A stretch of DNA of 64,000 nt from Pseudomonas arsenicoxydans (lineage in GTDB: Bacteria; Pseudomonadota; Gammaproteobacteria; Pseudomonadales; Pseudomonadaceae), in the NCBI RefSeq assembly GCF_006438915.1, contig NZ_RCZE01000008.1, positions 228,191 through 292,190 of the forward strand, read 5' to 3'. The stretch's first letter is position 1. Each line of letters opens with the position of its first letter. Shown piece after piece: positions 18,074 through 26,817 of the stretch. Made by a program: the position numbers and the translations under genes. The notes under the pieces are model-generated. The model was not told where the DNA came from, did not search any database, and saw only the letters and a list, made by a program, of their open reading frames with translations.

Positions 18074-18805
18074 CTAAGACAAGTCTGTGTCAATTCTTGT
18101 CAGGAGTGAAACGCCCCGCTTCATCCAGTTGCATCTGTTTGCGCCAGACCCGTAACAGGTCGCTGCGGCGCCCCTGTAACGCTCGCCGTGCTCATTGGCG
18201 GCGCAAATCCGGTCGGTGCGAAAGGTCCGGTAGGCACTGCGCAATTCGCACCAGGCGACAATGATCCGCACTTCATTGAGAAAACCCAACGCCAATGGCC
18301 AGATCAGCCGCTGGCTGGGCACCTTGTTGGCGTCGGCGTAGTCGATGTTCAGCTTGGACTGGTCGCGGATGGCTTGGCGAATCACGCTCAACGGCACCAC
18401 ATTTTCCGGATAGCCATAACCGGGCGGCCCCGGCAGCACTGTCGGGTTGCGCAACGCGTCCTGGGCTTCAGGGGCCAACACGGCGGCAATCTTGGCCAAT
18501 GCGTTAGCCGCCGCTTTACTCAACACTTCGTCGCCGCGCTGATCGACGTAGCGCAACCCCAGCACGATGGCTTCGGTCTCGTCGGCATTGAGCATCAAGG
18601 GCGGCAGAAACAGACCGCTACGCAGTACGTAACCAACCCCCGCTTCGCCGAAGATCGGAGCGCCGAGCGCGGTGAGCTCGGCGATGTCGCGGTACAGCGT
18701 GCGCTCGGAAATTTCCAACTCACTGGCGAGCGTCGCAGCTGTCACCGGACGACTCTTGCCCCGCAGCACTTGTAACAACGTGAGTAAACGAGTGGTACGC
18801 GACAC
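18074..18805 (-). CDS. YafY-family HTH/WYL regulator, probable C-terminal frameshift
   Basis: Residues 1-60 are a winged helix (TAATLASELEISERTLYRDIAEL) and the rest a WYL-type sensor domain. From about 18170 the current frame turns into unlikely sequence (GAAATCYGSG...). One inserted base there gives RRSDLLRVWRKQMQLDEAG and RFTPDKN, with a stop at 18090-18092, which is what the family usually ends with. So the gene is either frameshifted or carries a sequence error. The DNA-binding and most of the sensor domain are intact. Probably a transcription regulator of a neighbouring small operon. Confidence 0.8.
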   Translation of the reverse strand: MSRTTRLLTLLQVLRGKSRPVTAATLASELEISERTLYRDIAELTALGAPIFGEAGVGYVLRSGLFLPPLMLNADETEAIVLGLRYVDQRGDEVLSKAAANALAKIAAVLAPEAQDALRNPTVLPGPPGYGYPENVVPLSVIRQAIRDQSKLNIDYADANKVPSQRLIWPLALGFLNEVRIIVAWCELRSAYRTFRTDRICAANEHGERYRGAAATCYGSGANRCNWMKRGVSLLTRIDTDLS

Positions 18806-19007
18806 GATGGGCAGGCTCTTTCTGGAAAAGTCGTCGGAGCTTAGCAGAGGCCCCTGTCAGAAAGTGGCAGCAGAGAAAACGTCCGATGGTCACCTGATCG
18901 GCCTCTGCCGGTAAAGCACATTGACGACATAGATTACTGGCATCATATTTAATACATGTTGTTAGACATCTATATTTAATCCGGCGTCTTTTATCAGGAG
19001 TCACTCC

Positions 19008-20060
19008 ATGCATTACAAAGTGTTCGGCCGCAAAACCGGCTTGCGGGTTTCGGAACTGGCGCTGGGCGCTGGCAATTTCGGCACGGGTTGGGGGCACGGC
19101 GCCGAGCGCGACGAAGCCAGGCGTATTTTCGATGGCTACCTGGAGGCCGGCGGCAACTTCATCGACACCGCCAACGGTTATCAGGCGGGTCAGTCGGAAG
19201 TCATGCTCAGCGAATTTATTGCGGCAGAGCGCGATCGCCTGGTCATCGCCACCAAGTACACCTTGGGGACGACGCCGTCCGCGAGCATTTCCCACACCGG
19301 TAACAACCGCAAAAACATGGTTCGTGCCGTGGAAGAAAGCCTGACCCGGCTCAAAACCGATCACCTGGACCTGTTTTGGGCGCACATGAGCGATGGCGTG
19401 ACGCCTATGGAAGAAATCTTGCGCGGCTTCGATGATCTGGTACGCGCCGGCAAGATCCATTACGCAGGGCTGTCGAACTTCCCCGCGTGGCGCATCGCCC
19501 GCGCCGACGTGTTGGCCGAGGTGCGTGGTTTTTCGCCGATCGCAGCCATTCAGGTGGAATACAGCCTGGCGGAACGCACTGCCGAACGTGAACAACTTCC
19601 AATGGCTGAAGCCTTGGGCCTGGCCGCAACATTATGGTCACCATTGGGTGGTGGCTTTCTCACCGGTAAGTACCGCGCCAACGATGGCGACAATCGCGCG
19701 GCCAAACTCGGCATGTTGATTCATGCGGAAAAAGGCGCCCGGGAAACCGCCATTCTTGATACGTTGCTCGCCGTTGCAGCCGAACTCGAGGCGAGCGCGA
19801 CGCACGTGGCCATTGCCTGGTTGCGGGCAAAAGCGCAGCGCTCTAGCACTGCGCTGATTCCGATTCTGGGCTCGCGCACCCGTGAACAATTGGATGCAAC
19901 ACTGGGCGCACTGAACGTGCAACTGAGCGCGGATCAGTTGTCGCGACTCGATGGCGCAAGCGATGTGGCCAAAGGTGTGCCGCACGAAACGCTTGCCGGC
20001 TCTTTTTCACGGTTTAGCGGTGACCGTACCCTCGACCTGCCCATCATCCCGGTGGCCTGA
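19008..20060 (+). CDS. Aldo/keto reductase
   Basis: A 350-residue NADPH-dependent reductase with TIM-barrel fold. The catalytic tetrad is visible: Asp and Tyr in FIDTANGYQAGQSE, Lys in VIATKYTLG and His in LDLFWAHMSDG. Near the end IPILGSRTREQLDATLGAL is the NADP-phosphate binding helix. Physiological substrate unknown; relatives reduce diverse aldehydes and ketones. CAGGAG precedes ATG 19008. Promoter lies in 18806-19007, which holds no other feature. Followed by a REP doublet. Confidence 0.93.
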   Translation: MHYKVFGRKTGLRVSELALGAGNFGTGWGHGAERDEARRIFDGYLEAGGNFIDTANGYQAGQSEVMLSEFIAAERDRLVIATKYTLGTTPSASISHTGNNRKNMVRAVEESLTRLKTDHLDLFWAHMSDGVTPMEEILRGFDDLVRAGKIHYAGLSNFPAWRIARADVLAEVRGFSPIAAIQVEYSLAERTAEREQLPMAEALGLAATLWSPLGGGFLTGKYRANDGDNRAAKLGMLIHAEKGARETAILDTLLAVAAELEASATHVAIAWLRAKAQRSSTALIPILGSRTREQLDATLGALNVQLSADQLSRLDGASDVAKGVPHETLAGSFSRFSGDRTLDLPIIPVA

Positions 20061-20071
20061 CAGCGATCTAA

Positions 20072-20161
20072 TGTGGGAGCGGGCTTGCTCGCGAAGGCGG
20101 TGTTTCAGTCAGCATTTGTACCGGCTGACACTCTGCCTTCGCGAGCAAGCCCGCTCCCACA
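20072..20161. repeat. REP doublet (inverted pair)
   Basis: Second copy of the REP pair seen at 9001, same outer arms (TGTGGGAGCGGGCTTGCTCG and inverse) with a different 45-base centre. It lies between the converging reductase and agmatinase genes. Confidence 0.93.
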
Positions 20162-20174
20162 TCGGGTTGGTGTA

Positions 20175-21134
20175 CTACCGGTCGACCTTGTGTCTGGCGG
20201 CATAGAGACACAGCATTTCCATCGCCAAGGTCGCTGCCGCCAGCGAGGTGATGTCCGCATGGTCATAGGCCGGTGCAACTTCCACCACGTCCATGCCCAC
20301 CAGATTGATCCCGCGCAAACCACCCAGAATCTCCAGTGCCTGAACGGTACTCAAGCCGCCGCAAACCGGCGTCCCGGTACCAGGCGCAAAAGCAGGATCG
20401 AGGCAATCGATGTCGAACGTCAGGTACACCGGGTTATCCCCTACCCTCGCCCGGATCGCCTCGACAATCGCCTCGCAACCCTGGCGATGCACCTGGCGCG
20501 CATCCAGCACCTGGAACCCCTGGTGATCGTCATTGGTGGTGCGCAAACCGATCTGTACCGAACGCGACGGATCCACCAACCCTTCCTTCGCCGCGTGCCA
20601 GAACATGGTGCCGTGGTCGACCCGCTTGCCCTCTTCGTCCGGCCAGGTGTCGCTGTGGGCGTCGAAGTGGATCAACGACAACGCACCATGTTTGCGCGCA
20701 TGGGCCTTGAGCAGCGGGTACGTAATGAAGTGATCGCCGCCGAACGTCAGCATCGCGCTACCGCTGTTCAGGATGTGCTCGGCGTGGGCTTCGATGCTTT
20801 CCGGCACCGTGTGCGGCGAGCCGTAATCGAAGTCGCAATCGCCGTAGTCGATGACAGCCAAGTGATCGAACGGGTCAAACGTCCACGGCCAGTGGCGCTC
20901 CCAGGCAATTCCGGTGGATGCGGCGCGAATCCCGCGTGGTCCAAACCGTGCGCCGGGGCGGTTGCTGGTGGCGGTGTCGAACGGGACACCGCTGACCGCG
21001 ACGTCGACACCGCGCAGGTCGCGGCTGTAGCGACGGCGCATGAAACTGGTGATGCCGGCGTAGGTGCTTTCGGCGCAAGTCCCGTAGAGACTGTCGCGGG
21101 TCATGGCTTGATCGTTTTGCATCGGGACGTCCAT
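20175..21134 (-). CDS. Agmatinase / guanidinobutyrase
   Basis: A 319-residue ureohydrolase. The three binuclear-manganese motifs are GGDHFITYP, DAHSDTWPD and FDIDCLDPAFAPGTGTP. It hydrolyses agmatine to putrescine and urea, or 4-guanidinobutyrate to GABA and urea; Pseudomonas has both (SpeB, GbuA) and sequence alone does not separate them. It is 17 bases downstream of a polyamine-type binding protein and the pair is divergent from a LysR regulator, an arrangement like gbuA-gbuR. AAGGAG lies six bases before ATG 21134. Confidence 0.92.
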   Translation of the reverse strand: MDVPMQNDQAMTRDSLYGTCAESTYAGITSFMRRRYSRDLRGVDVAVSGVPFDTATSNRPGARFGPRGIRAASTGIAWERHWPWTFDPFDHLAVIDYGDCDFDYGSPHTVPESIEAHAEHILNSGSAMLTFGGDHFITYPLLKAHARKHGALSLIHFDAHSDTWPDEEGKRVDHGTMFWHAAKEGLVDPSRSVQIGLRTTNDDHQGFQVLDARQVHRQGCEAIVEAIRARVGDNPVYLTFDIDCLDPAFAPGTGTPVCGGLSTVQALEILGGLRGINLVGMDVVEVAPAYDHADITSLAAATLAMEMLCLYAARHKVDR

Positions 21135-21151
21135 GGTGATCTCCTTTTTAA

Positions 21152-22243
21152 TTATTGGTGGCTACGGAAGGTGGTCCACAGGCGAGTGCGCAAACGCAGG
21201 TCCTTGAGACTCATGCTTTGGTCGGCATACAGGCGTATGCGCATATCGGACGGTGGGAAAATATCGGGGTCGGTGCGCACGGCTTCATCCACCAGCGGGG
21301 TGGCCGCCTGGTTGGCCGTGGCGAAGAACAGCGTATTGGTCAGCGCCGCGACGGACTCAGGACGCAACATGAACTCAATGAAAGCCCGGGCCTCTTCGGG
21401 GTGCGGCGCGTCTTTGGGAATCGCCAGATTGTCCTGCCAGACGATCGTGCCTTCCTTGGGAATCCGGTACGCCACCTCAAACGGCTTGTTGGCCTTGCGT
21501 GCCTGATCGGCGGCCACGCTCGCATCGCCGTTGTAGGTCAGCGCCAGGCACACGCTGCCATTGGCCAGGTCGCTGATCTGCCGGCCGGTGGCAACGTACA
21601 GCACATTGGGTTGCAACTGATGCAACAACGCCTCGGCGGCTGTCAGATCAGCCTTGTCGGTGCTGTAGGGATCTTTACCCAAGTAGTGCAGCGCCAGGCC
21701 GATGACTTCTTGCGGCGAATCGAGAATCGCGATGCCACAGTCTTTCAGCTTGCTGGCGTATTCCGGTTTGAACAGCAGGTCGAGGCTGTTGAGCGGCACA
21801 TTCGGCAAACGCTTTTGCACCGCTTCCACGTTCATCCCCAAACCCAACGTGCCCCAGGTATACGGCACGCCGTAACGATTGCCGGGATCGACAACGGCCA
21901 GTTTTTCCAGCAGATCCGGATCCAGGTTGGCGTAACCCTTGAGCCCTTCGTGCGGGATTTCCTTCAGTGCACCGGCCGTAAGACCACGGGCCAACACGCT
22001 AGACGACGGCACCACCACGTCATACCCACTGCCGCCCGTCAGCAGTTTGGTTTCCAGCACTTCCGAAGAATCGAAGGTGTCGTAGCGCACGTGAATCCCG
22101 GTTTCCTTTTCGAAGGCCTGCAAGGTTTCAGGCGCCACGTAATCGGCCCAACTGTAGAGGTTGACGGTTTTTTCCTGCGCCTGGGCCGACACAGCCATGG
22201 CGAGCAATAACGCGGGGAAACACAGCTTGAACTTGAGAGCCAT
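21152..22243 (-). CDS. Periplasmic polyamine-type ABC substrate-binding protein
   Basis: A 363-residue PotD/PotF-like binding protein with a Sec signal (about 1-22, VSAQA). Typical blocks: VNLYSWADYVAPETLQ at the mature N-terminus, GGSGYDVVVPSSS and YGVPYTWGTLGLGMN. It binds a polyamine or guanidino compound for uptake; no permease or ATPase genes follow in this window, so it must use components encoded elsewhere or act as a sensor. GGTCAGG is best placed for ATG 22243 rather than the upstream GTG. Operon with the agmatinase. Confidence 0.9.
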   Translation of the reverse strand: MALKFKLCFPALLLAMAVSAQAQEKTVNLYSWADYVAPETLQAFEKETGIHVRYDTFDSSEVLETKLLTGGSGYDVVVPSSSVLARGLTAGALKEIPHEGLKGYANLDPDLLEKLAVVDPGNRYGVPYTWGTLGLGMNVEAVQKRLPNVPLNSLDLLFKPEYASKLKDCGIAILDSPQEVIGLALHYLGKDPYSTDKADLTAAEALLHQLQPNVLYVATGRQISDLANGSVCLALTYNGDASVAADQARKANKPFEVAYRIPKEGTIVWQDNLAIPKDAPHPEEARAFIEFMLRPESVAALTNTLFFATANQAATPLVDEAVRTDPDIFPPSDMRIRLYADQSMSLKDLRLRTRLWTTFRSHQ

Positions 22244-22344
22244 GACGAACACCTGACCAGAGGAAGTGGTTGCAGGTTGCGCGCTCGGTTACATTGGCGA
22301 AATATCAAGTTTGTTAACCTGACTTTATGACGGAGTAATGTTTG

Positions 22345-23244
22345 ATGCTCGGGCAACTTCACGATCTCGACCTGCAACTGCTGCGCCTGTTTGTCCGCGT
22401 GGTCGAGTGCGGTGGCTTCAGCGCCGCCCAGGGTGAACTGGGCCTGAGCCAATCAAGCATCAGCCAGCAAATGGCCAAGCTGGAAACCCGGCTGGGTTAT
22501 CGCCTGTGCAGTCGCGGCAAGGGTGGCTTCAAGATCACGCCCAAGGGTGAGCAACTGTTGACCGCGACGCGCGGACTGTTTGAATCCATCGAAGCGTTTC
22601 GGCATCAATCCAACGGCGTGGCGGGCAGATTGATCGGCGAAGTACGCATGGGACTGTCCGAAGCCCTTGATCAATCCGTGCTGCAACAGGTGGCGGACGC
22701 GATCCGGCGCTTTCGTGAGCGGGACGAGTCGGTGCGCATCGAGCTGATCAGTGCCATGCCCGGGGAAATGGAACGCTTGCTGCTGCAGCAACGACTGGAC
22801 CTGGCCATCGGTTATTTCTCCCAGGTACAAAGCGCGTTTGACTATCGCGAGCTGTTCACCGAAACCCAGCACCTGTACTGCGCCCCCGGTCATCCATTGT
22901 TCACCGATGACGCGCCGAACGACGAAGCGCTGCAAGCCTGCGACCGGGTCGATCACCCTTACCGCTTCCTGCGCAGTGACGAGCCGTTTCAGGGCAAATT
23001 ATGTTCGGCGCGCTCGGAACAGGTCGAAGGCACCCTCGCCTTTATTCTGTCTGGCAAGCATGTCGGTTATTTGCCCGATCACTTCGCCCGCAGCTGGGTA
23101 GACAAGGGATTGTTGCGCGCCGTGCGCGAGGGCGACATGAGTTTTGAAGTGGCATTCCACCTGGCGCGGCATCGCGCTCAGGTGCCGGGGGATGCGCAAA
23201 AGGCGTTTGAGCAGGACCTGCTTTCAGCCTTCACCTCAAAGTAA
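22345..23244 (+). CDS. LysR-type regulator of the agmatinase operon
   Basis: A 299-residue regulator. The N-terminal winged helix includes GGFSAAQGELGLSQSSISQQM, followed by the usual linker helix and a periplasmic-binding-like effector domain. It is divergent from the binding protein/agmatinase operon with about 100 bases between the starts, the standard LysR arrangement, so it likely activates that operon in response to the guanidino substrate. GGAG nine bases upstream supports ATG 22345. Confidence 0.9.
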   Translation: MLGQLHDLDLQLLRLFVRVVECGGFSAAQGELGLSQSSISQQMAKLETRLGYRLCSRGKGGFKITPKGEQLLTATRGLFESIEAFRHQSNGVAGRLIGEVRMGLSEALDQSVLQQVADAIRRFRERDESVRIELISAMPGEMERLLLQQRLDLAIGYFSQVQSAFDYRELFTETQHLYCAPGHPLFTDDAPNDEALQACDRVDHPYRFLRSDEPFQGKLCSARSEQVEGTLAFILSGKHVGYLPDHFARSWVDKGLLRAVREGDMSFEVAFHLARHRAQVPGDAQKAFEQDLLSAFTSK

Positions 23245-23245
23245 A

Positions 23246-23366
23246 TGTGGCGAGGGGGCTTGCCCCCGTTGGGCGGCGTAGCCGTCGTAAGATCAGCATG
23301 CAAAGTAAGCCTGACGAAATGCAGGGGCCGCTTCGCATCCCAACGGGGGCAAGCCCCCTCGCCACA
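23246..23366. repeat. REP-like palindrome, second family
   Basis: TGTGGCGAGGGGGCTTGCCC and its inverse flank about 75 bases containing a further small inverted pair. Different core from the REPs at 9001, 20072 and 25505, but also a common fluorescens-group type. Confidence 0.85.
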
Positions 23367-23469
23367 GGTCTGCGTACACGACCACTGTACCGTTTGCCCT
23401 CAGTGCCCACTGCTGGCATCCTGCGCCTCCATTTTCTGACCCGGCCCGCCGTTTGGCACGCAACCCACC

Positions 23470-24945
23470 ATGACCGCCTCTGAAAAAGCCCCCGTCTTGC
23501 GCAACAACGACCTGATTTACGGCCTCAACGACCGTCCGCACCTGACCGCCACCGTCTTCGCCGCCTTGCAGCATGTACTGGCGAGTTTTGTCGGCATCAT
23601 CACCCCGACCCTGATCATGGGCGGTGCCCTCGGCCTGCAAAACGAAATACCCTACCTGATCAGCATGGCGTTGTTCGTTTCGGGCCTGGGCACCTTTGTT
23701 CAAGCCCGGCGCTTTGGCCCGGTCGGCTCTGGCTTACTGTGTCTGCAAGGCACCAGTTTTTCGTTCATCAGTGTGATTCTCAGCGCCGGGTTCATGGTCA
23801 AGGCGCGGGGCGGCGGAACCGATGAAATCCTCTCGACGATCTTTGGCGTGTGCTTTTTTGCGGCGTTCATTGAAGTCGCGTTGAGCCAGTTCATCGGCAA
23901 ACTGCGGATGCTGATCACCCCGGTGGTGACTGGCACGATCATCACATTGATGGGCTTGTCGCTGATCAAAGTGGCCATGACTGACATTGCCGGCGGCTTC
24001 GGTGCAGCAGACCTCGGCGCGGCCAGTCATTTGGCGCTGGCCGCCCTGGTGCTCGGCACCATTGTGCTGTTGAACCGGGTCGATGTGCCGTTTCTGCGCC
24101 TCGGCGCTATCGTGATCGGCCTGACCTTGGGTTATGTCGTGGCCTGGCTGATGGGCGACGTCAATTTCGCCAGCCTGCCCGATGTGCCGCTGATGAGTGT
24201 GCCGGTGCCGTTCAAGTACGGCTTCAACTTCGATTGGGTCGCGTTTGTGCCGATCGCGGTGATTTTCCTCGTATCGCCGCTGGAGGCCGCCGGTGATCTG
24301 ACTGCCAACTCGATGATTTCCCGGCAACCGGTGAAAGGCCCGATCTACATTCGCCGGATCAAATCCGGCCTGCTCGCCGACGGCCTCAACTCTGCCATGG
24401 CTGCCGTATTCAATAGCATGCCGATGGTCACGTTTGCGCAGAACAACGGCGTGATCCAGCTCACTGGTGTGGCCAGTCGTTACGTGGCGTTCTTCATTGC
24501 CGGTTTGCTGGTGCTGCTGGGGTTGTTCCCGATGATCGGCGCGGTGCTGCAACTGATGCCAAAACCGGTACTCGGCGGCGCCGAACTGGTGATGTTCGGC
24601 ACCGTGGCGGTGGCCGGGATCAAGATCCTCGCCGAAGCCGGCCTGCATCGACGCAACATGCTGATCGTGGCGATCTCCCTCGGCCTGGGCCTGGGCGTAG
24701 CGGCGGTGCCTGAGGTGTTGCGCGAGCTGCCGTTGGCGCTGCACAACATTTTTGAATCGCCGATTACCGTCGGGGCGTTGTGCGCTATCGTGCTGAACAT
24801 CTTCCTGCCCGAGGAGTTCATGGCGCTGGAAGAAGACGATTTCGATCCGGAAGCCTCGATCCTGCAGGTCATGGAAAACCCCGATGTGCCGGCCAAGGCT
24901 GAACCCGCAACGCCTGGGGCTGTCGCACAGTTGAACCGTCCGTAA
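23470..24945 (+). CDS. Nucleobase:cation symporter-2 (xanthine/uracil permease)
   Basis: A 491-residue membrane protein with 12-14 hydrophobic segments. NCS2 signature elements: QHVLASFVGIITPTLIMGGALG in helix 1, CLQGTSFSF, and the Glu-bearing SPLEAAGDLTANSMIS in the substrate site, plus FNSMPMVTFAQNNGVIQLTGVASR. Motifs resemble the XanQ/UacT purine branch. Cation-coupled uptake of a purine or uracil. A strong terminator follows. Confidence 0.92.
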   Translation: MTASEKAPVLRNNDLIYGLNDRPHLTATVFAALQHVLASFVGIITPTLIMGGALGLQNEIPYLISMALFVSGLGTFVQARRFGPVGSGLLCLQGTSFSFISVILSAGFMVKARGGGTDEILSTIFGVCFFAAFIEVALSQFIGKLRMLITPVVTGTIITLMGLSLIKVAMTDIAGGFGAADLGAASHLALAALVLGTIVLLNRVDVPFLRLGAIVIGLTLGYVVAWLMGDVNFASLPDVPLMSVPVPFKYGFNFDWVAFVPIAVIFLVSPLEAAGDLTANSMISRQPVKGPIYIRRIKSGLLADGLNSAMAAVFNSMPMVTFAQNNGVIQLTGVASRYVAFFIAGLLVLLGLFPMIGAVLQLMPKPVLGGAELVMFGTVAVAGIKILAEAGLHRRNMLIVAISLGLGLGVAAVPEVLRELPLALHNIFESPITVGALCAIVLNIFLPEEFMALEEDDFDPEASILQVMENPDVPAKAEPATPGAVAQLNRP

Positions 24946-24950
24946 GGCTC

Positions 24951-24984
24951 AAGGGCTGAGCCTTGAGCGGTTCAGCCCTTTTCT
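24951..24984 (+). terminator. Intrinsic terminator
   Basis: AAGGGCTGA and TCAGCCCTT form a perfect 9-bp stem with a 12-base loop, followed by TTCTTTT, directly after the permease. Confidence 0.88.
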
Positions 24985-25000
24985 TTTCGAGAGTCTTTTC

Positions 25001-25489
25001 ATGCGCAGCGTCCACGCCGTCCTGCTTTCTCTGCTTTTACTGTCGTTGAGCGCCTGCGCCCTGTTCCCGAATCGCGACCCGTTGAACATCAATGTGGTCG
25101 GCATCGAACCGCTGCAAAGCCAGGGCATGGAAATTCGTTTTGCGGTGAAAATCCGCGTGCAGAACCCCAATGAAAGCCCCATCGACTACAACGGCGTAGC
25201 GCTGGACCTGGAGGTCAATGGACAGCCGCTGGCTTCGGGCATGAGCGATCAGTCGGGGTCGATTGCGCGCTTCTCTGAAACGGTGCTGACAGTGCCGGTC
25301 AGCGTTTCGGCGTTTTCGGTGCTGCGCCAAACCCTCGGACTGAGTCAGGCGCAATCGCTCAATGATTTGCCGTACGTGCTGCGCGGCAAATTGGCGGGCG
25401 GATTGTTTGGCACGATGCGGTTCACGGATACCGGCAAACTGAGCCTGCCGGGAACGATCGCAGTCCCCCGGCAAACCCCGCAATCTTGA
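25001..25489 (+). CDS. LEA2/WHy-domain lipoprotein
   Basis: A 162-residue protein with a lipobox (LLSLSAC, Cys at about residue 19), so it is membrane-anchored by lipid. The rest is a WHy/LEA14-type beta-sandwich (FAVKIRVQNPNESPIDYNGVALDLEVNG). Such domains are linked to stress or outer-membrane maintenance, but a precise function is not known. Short gap after the permease terminator; transcribed alone and followed by a REP. Confidence 0.85.
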   Translation: MRSVHAVLLSLLLLSLSACALFPNRDPLNINVVGIEPLQSQGMEIRFAVKIRVQNPNESPIDYNGVALDLEVNGQPLASGMSDQSGSIARFSETVLTVPVSVSAFSVLRQTLGLSQAQSLNDLPYVLRGKLAGGLFGTMRFTDTGKLSLPGTIAVPRQTPQS

Positions 25490-25504
25490 TCACCACAAAT
25501 CCAA

Positions 25505-25593
25505 TGTGGGAGCGGGCTTGCTCGCGAAAGCGGTGGATCAGTCAATACTCTGCTGAATGATGAACCGTATTCGCGAGCAAGCCCGCTCCCACA
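25505..25593. repeat. REP doublet (inverted pair)
   Basis: Third copy of the REP type at 9001 and 20072. It lies between the convergent lipoprotein and nitrilase genes and is the last REP I can see in the window. Confidence 0.93.
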
Positions 25594-25597
25594 TTTG

Positions 25598-26521
25598 TTA
25601 TGCGATGAATCGGACACCGGGTTTGGCGCGTTCATCCACCGTCAGCTCAAACACATCCGGCCGCGCATAGTGCCCGACCACGTCGTAGTCATATCGCGCG
25701 CGAATCAAATCGTCCGTGTCGATTTCAGCCGTCAGCAAACCCGCGCCGTCGCGCAACGGCCCGGCCAGAATGTCACCCATCGGCCCGACAATCACACTCC
25801 CCCCCGCAATCAGCTGCCGATCCGCCGGCCAGTTGGCAATCTCCACGCCCAACGCCTGCGGTGACTCCTGAACCTGGCAGGCGCTGACCACAAAGCAGCG
25901 TCCTTCGTGGGCGATATGGCGCATGGTGACTTGCCACATCTCGCGCTCATCCACCGTCGGCGCGCACCACACCTCAATACCTTTGGCGTACATCGCCGTG
26001 CGCAGCAGCGGCATCATGTTTTCCCAGCAAATCACCGCGCCAATCCGCCCGATCTGGCTGTCGATCACCGGCAACGTCGAGCCATCGCCCTTGCCCCAGA
26101 TCAACCGCTCGGTGCCGGTGGGCATCAGTTTGCGGTGCTTGGCAATCAGCCCGGCCTGCGGGTCGAAATACAGTGCCGTGCAATGCAGCGAACTGCCCGC
26201 GCGTTCGATCACACCAATCACCAGATTGGCCCCGGTACGTGCCGACAACCCGGCCAGGGCTTCAGTCTCGGCGCCCGGCACGTCGATGGCATTGGCGAAA
26301 TACCGGGCAAACGCTTCACGCCCTTCCGGCAGGCGATAACCCAGCTGCGTACCAAACCCTTCGCCCTTGGGGTAACCGCCGAGCAACGCTTCGGGCATCA
26401 CCACCAATTGCGCCCCGGATTCGGTAAGGGCGTTTTCCCAGGACAGGATCTGTTCCAGGGTGTCGGCTTTGCCTCCGGGCAAGGCGCCGATTTGCAGCGC
26501 GGCAACGATTGACTTGGGCAT
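25598..26521 (-). CDS. Nitrilase-family carbon-nitrogen hydrolase
   Basis: A 307-residue enzyme with the Glu-Lys-Cys catalytic triad of the nitrilase superfamily: Glu44 in VVMPEALLGGYPKG, Lys131 in KHRKLMPTGTER and Cys165 in GAVICWENMMPLLR. The CWEN form points to true nitrilases (nitrile to acid and ammonia) rather than amidases. It is divergent from a truncated LysR fragment at 26606, suggesting an original regulator-nitrilase pair that was broken when the catabolic block arrived. Confidence 0.92.
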   Translation of the reverse strand: MPKSIVAALQIGALPGGKADTLEQILSWENALTESGAQLVVMPEALLGGYPKGEGFGTQLGYRLPEGREAFARYFANAIDVPGAETEALAGLSARTGANLVIGVIERAGSSLHCTALYFDPQAGLIAKHRKLMPTGTERLIWGKGDGSTLPVIDSQIGRIGAVICWENMMPLLRTAMYAKGIEVWCAPTVDEREMWQVTMRHIAHEGRCFVVSACQVQESPQALGVEIANWPADRQLIAGGSVIVGPMGDILAGPLRDGAGLLTAEIDTDDLIRARYDYDVVGHYARPDVFELTVDERAKPGVRFIA

Positions 26522-26605
26522 CGCAGTGACTCCATTGGCATCAGGTATTGCTCATTCTCCGGCGCCGCAGGGTCATGAATAAAGCCCGATTCGCTGCTGA
26601 ATGAT

Positions 26606-26740
26606 ATGAGCACGATGAATATCACCACCATCGACTTCAACCTGCTCAACGTCTTCAAAGCGCTGCCTGAAGAGCCCGCAACGATCCGGATGCAACATTT
26701 CTCGCGCTCTCTTCTCCCCCTCTTCAATGGGGGGGTTTAA
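26606..26740 (+). pseudogene. N-terminal stump of a LysR regulator
   Basis: The frame begins MSTMNITTIDFNLLNVFKAL and PEE, the exact start expected of a LysR-type helix-turn-helix, then loses similarity and stops at 26740 after 44 codons. There is no remaining recognition helix. It is divergent from the nitrilase, 84 bases away, the usual position of a dedicated regulator. I read this as the host side of an insertion or deletion junction near 26675. Confidence 0.7.
26716..26735. promoter_or_regulatory. C5-N8-G7 inverted motif, copy 1
   Basis: CCCCC-TCTTCAAT-GGGGGGG lies 82 bases before the acyl-CoA dehydrogenase start. The same motif with an 8-base spacer (TCGCCAAT) lies 73 bases before the cupin gene at 33530. 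Matching spacer, sequence and placement suggest a shared operator or promoter element of module 1. Confidence 0.45.
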
Positions 26741-26817
26741 ACGATCAAACCACGTCATTTTCCTACCCCAGAAAACAGATGCATCTGAATGCCAATAACA
26801 GGCGCAGGGGTATGACA

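Noticed and set aside
23440..23475. Possible sigma-54 promoter (TTGGCACGCAACC) before the permease
   Set aside because: The -24-like TGGCAC is present but no GC/TTGC element follows at the required spacing.
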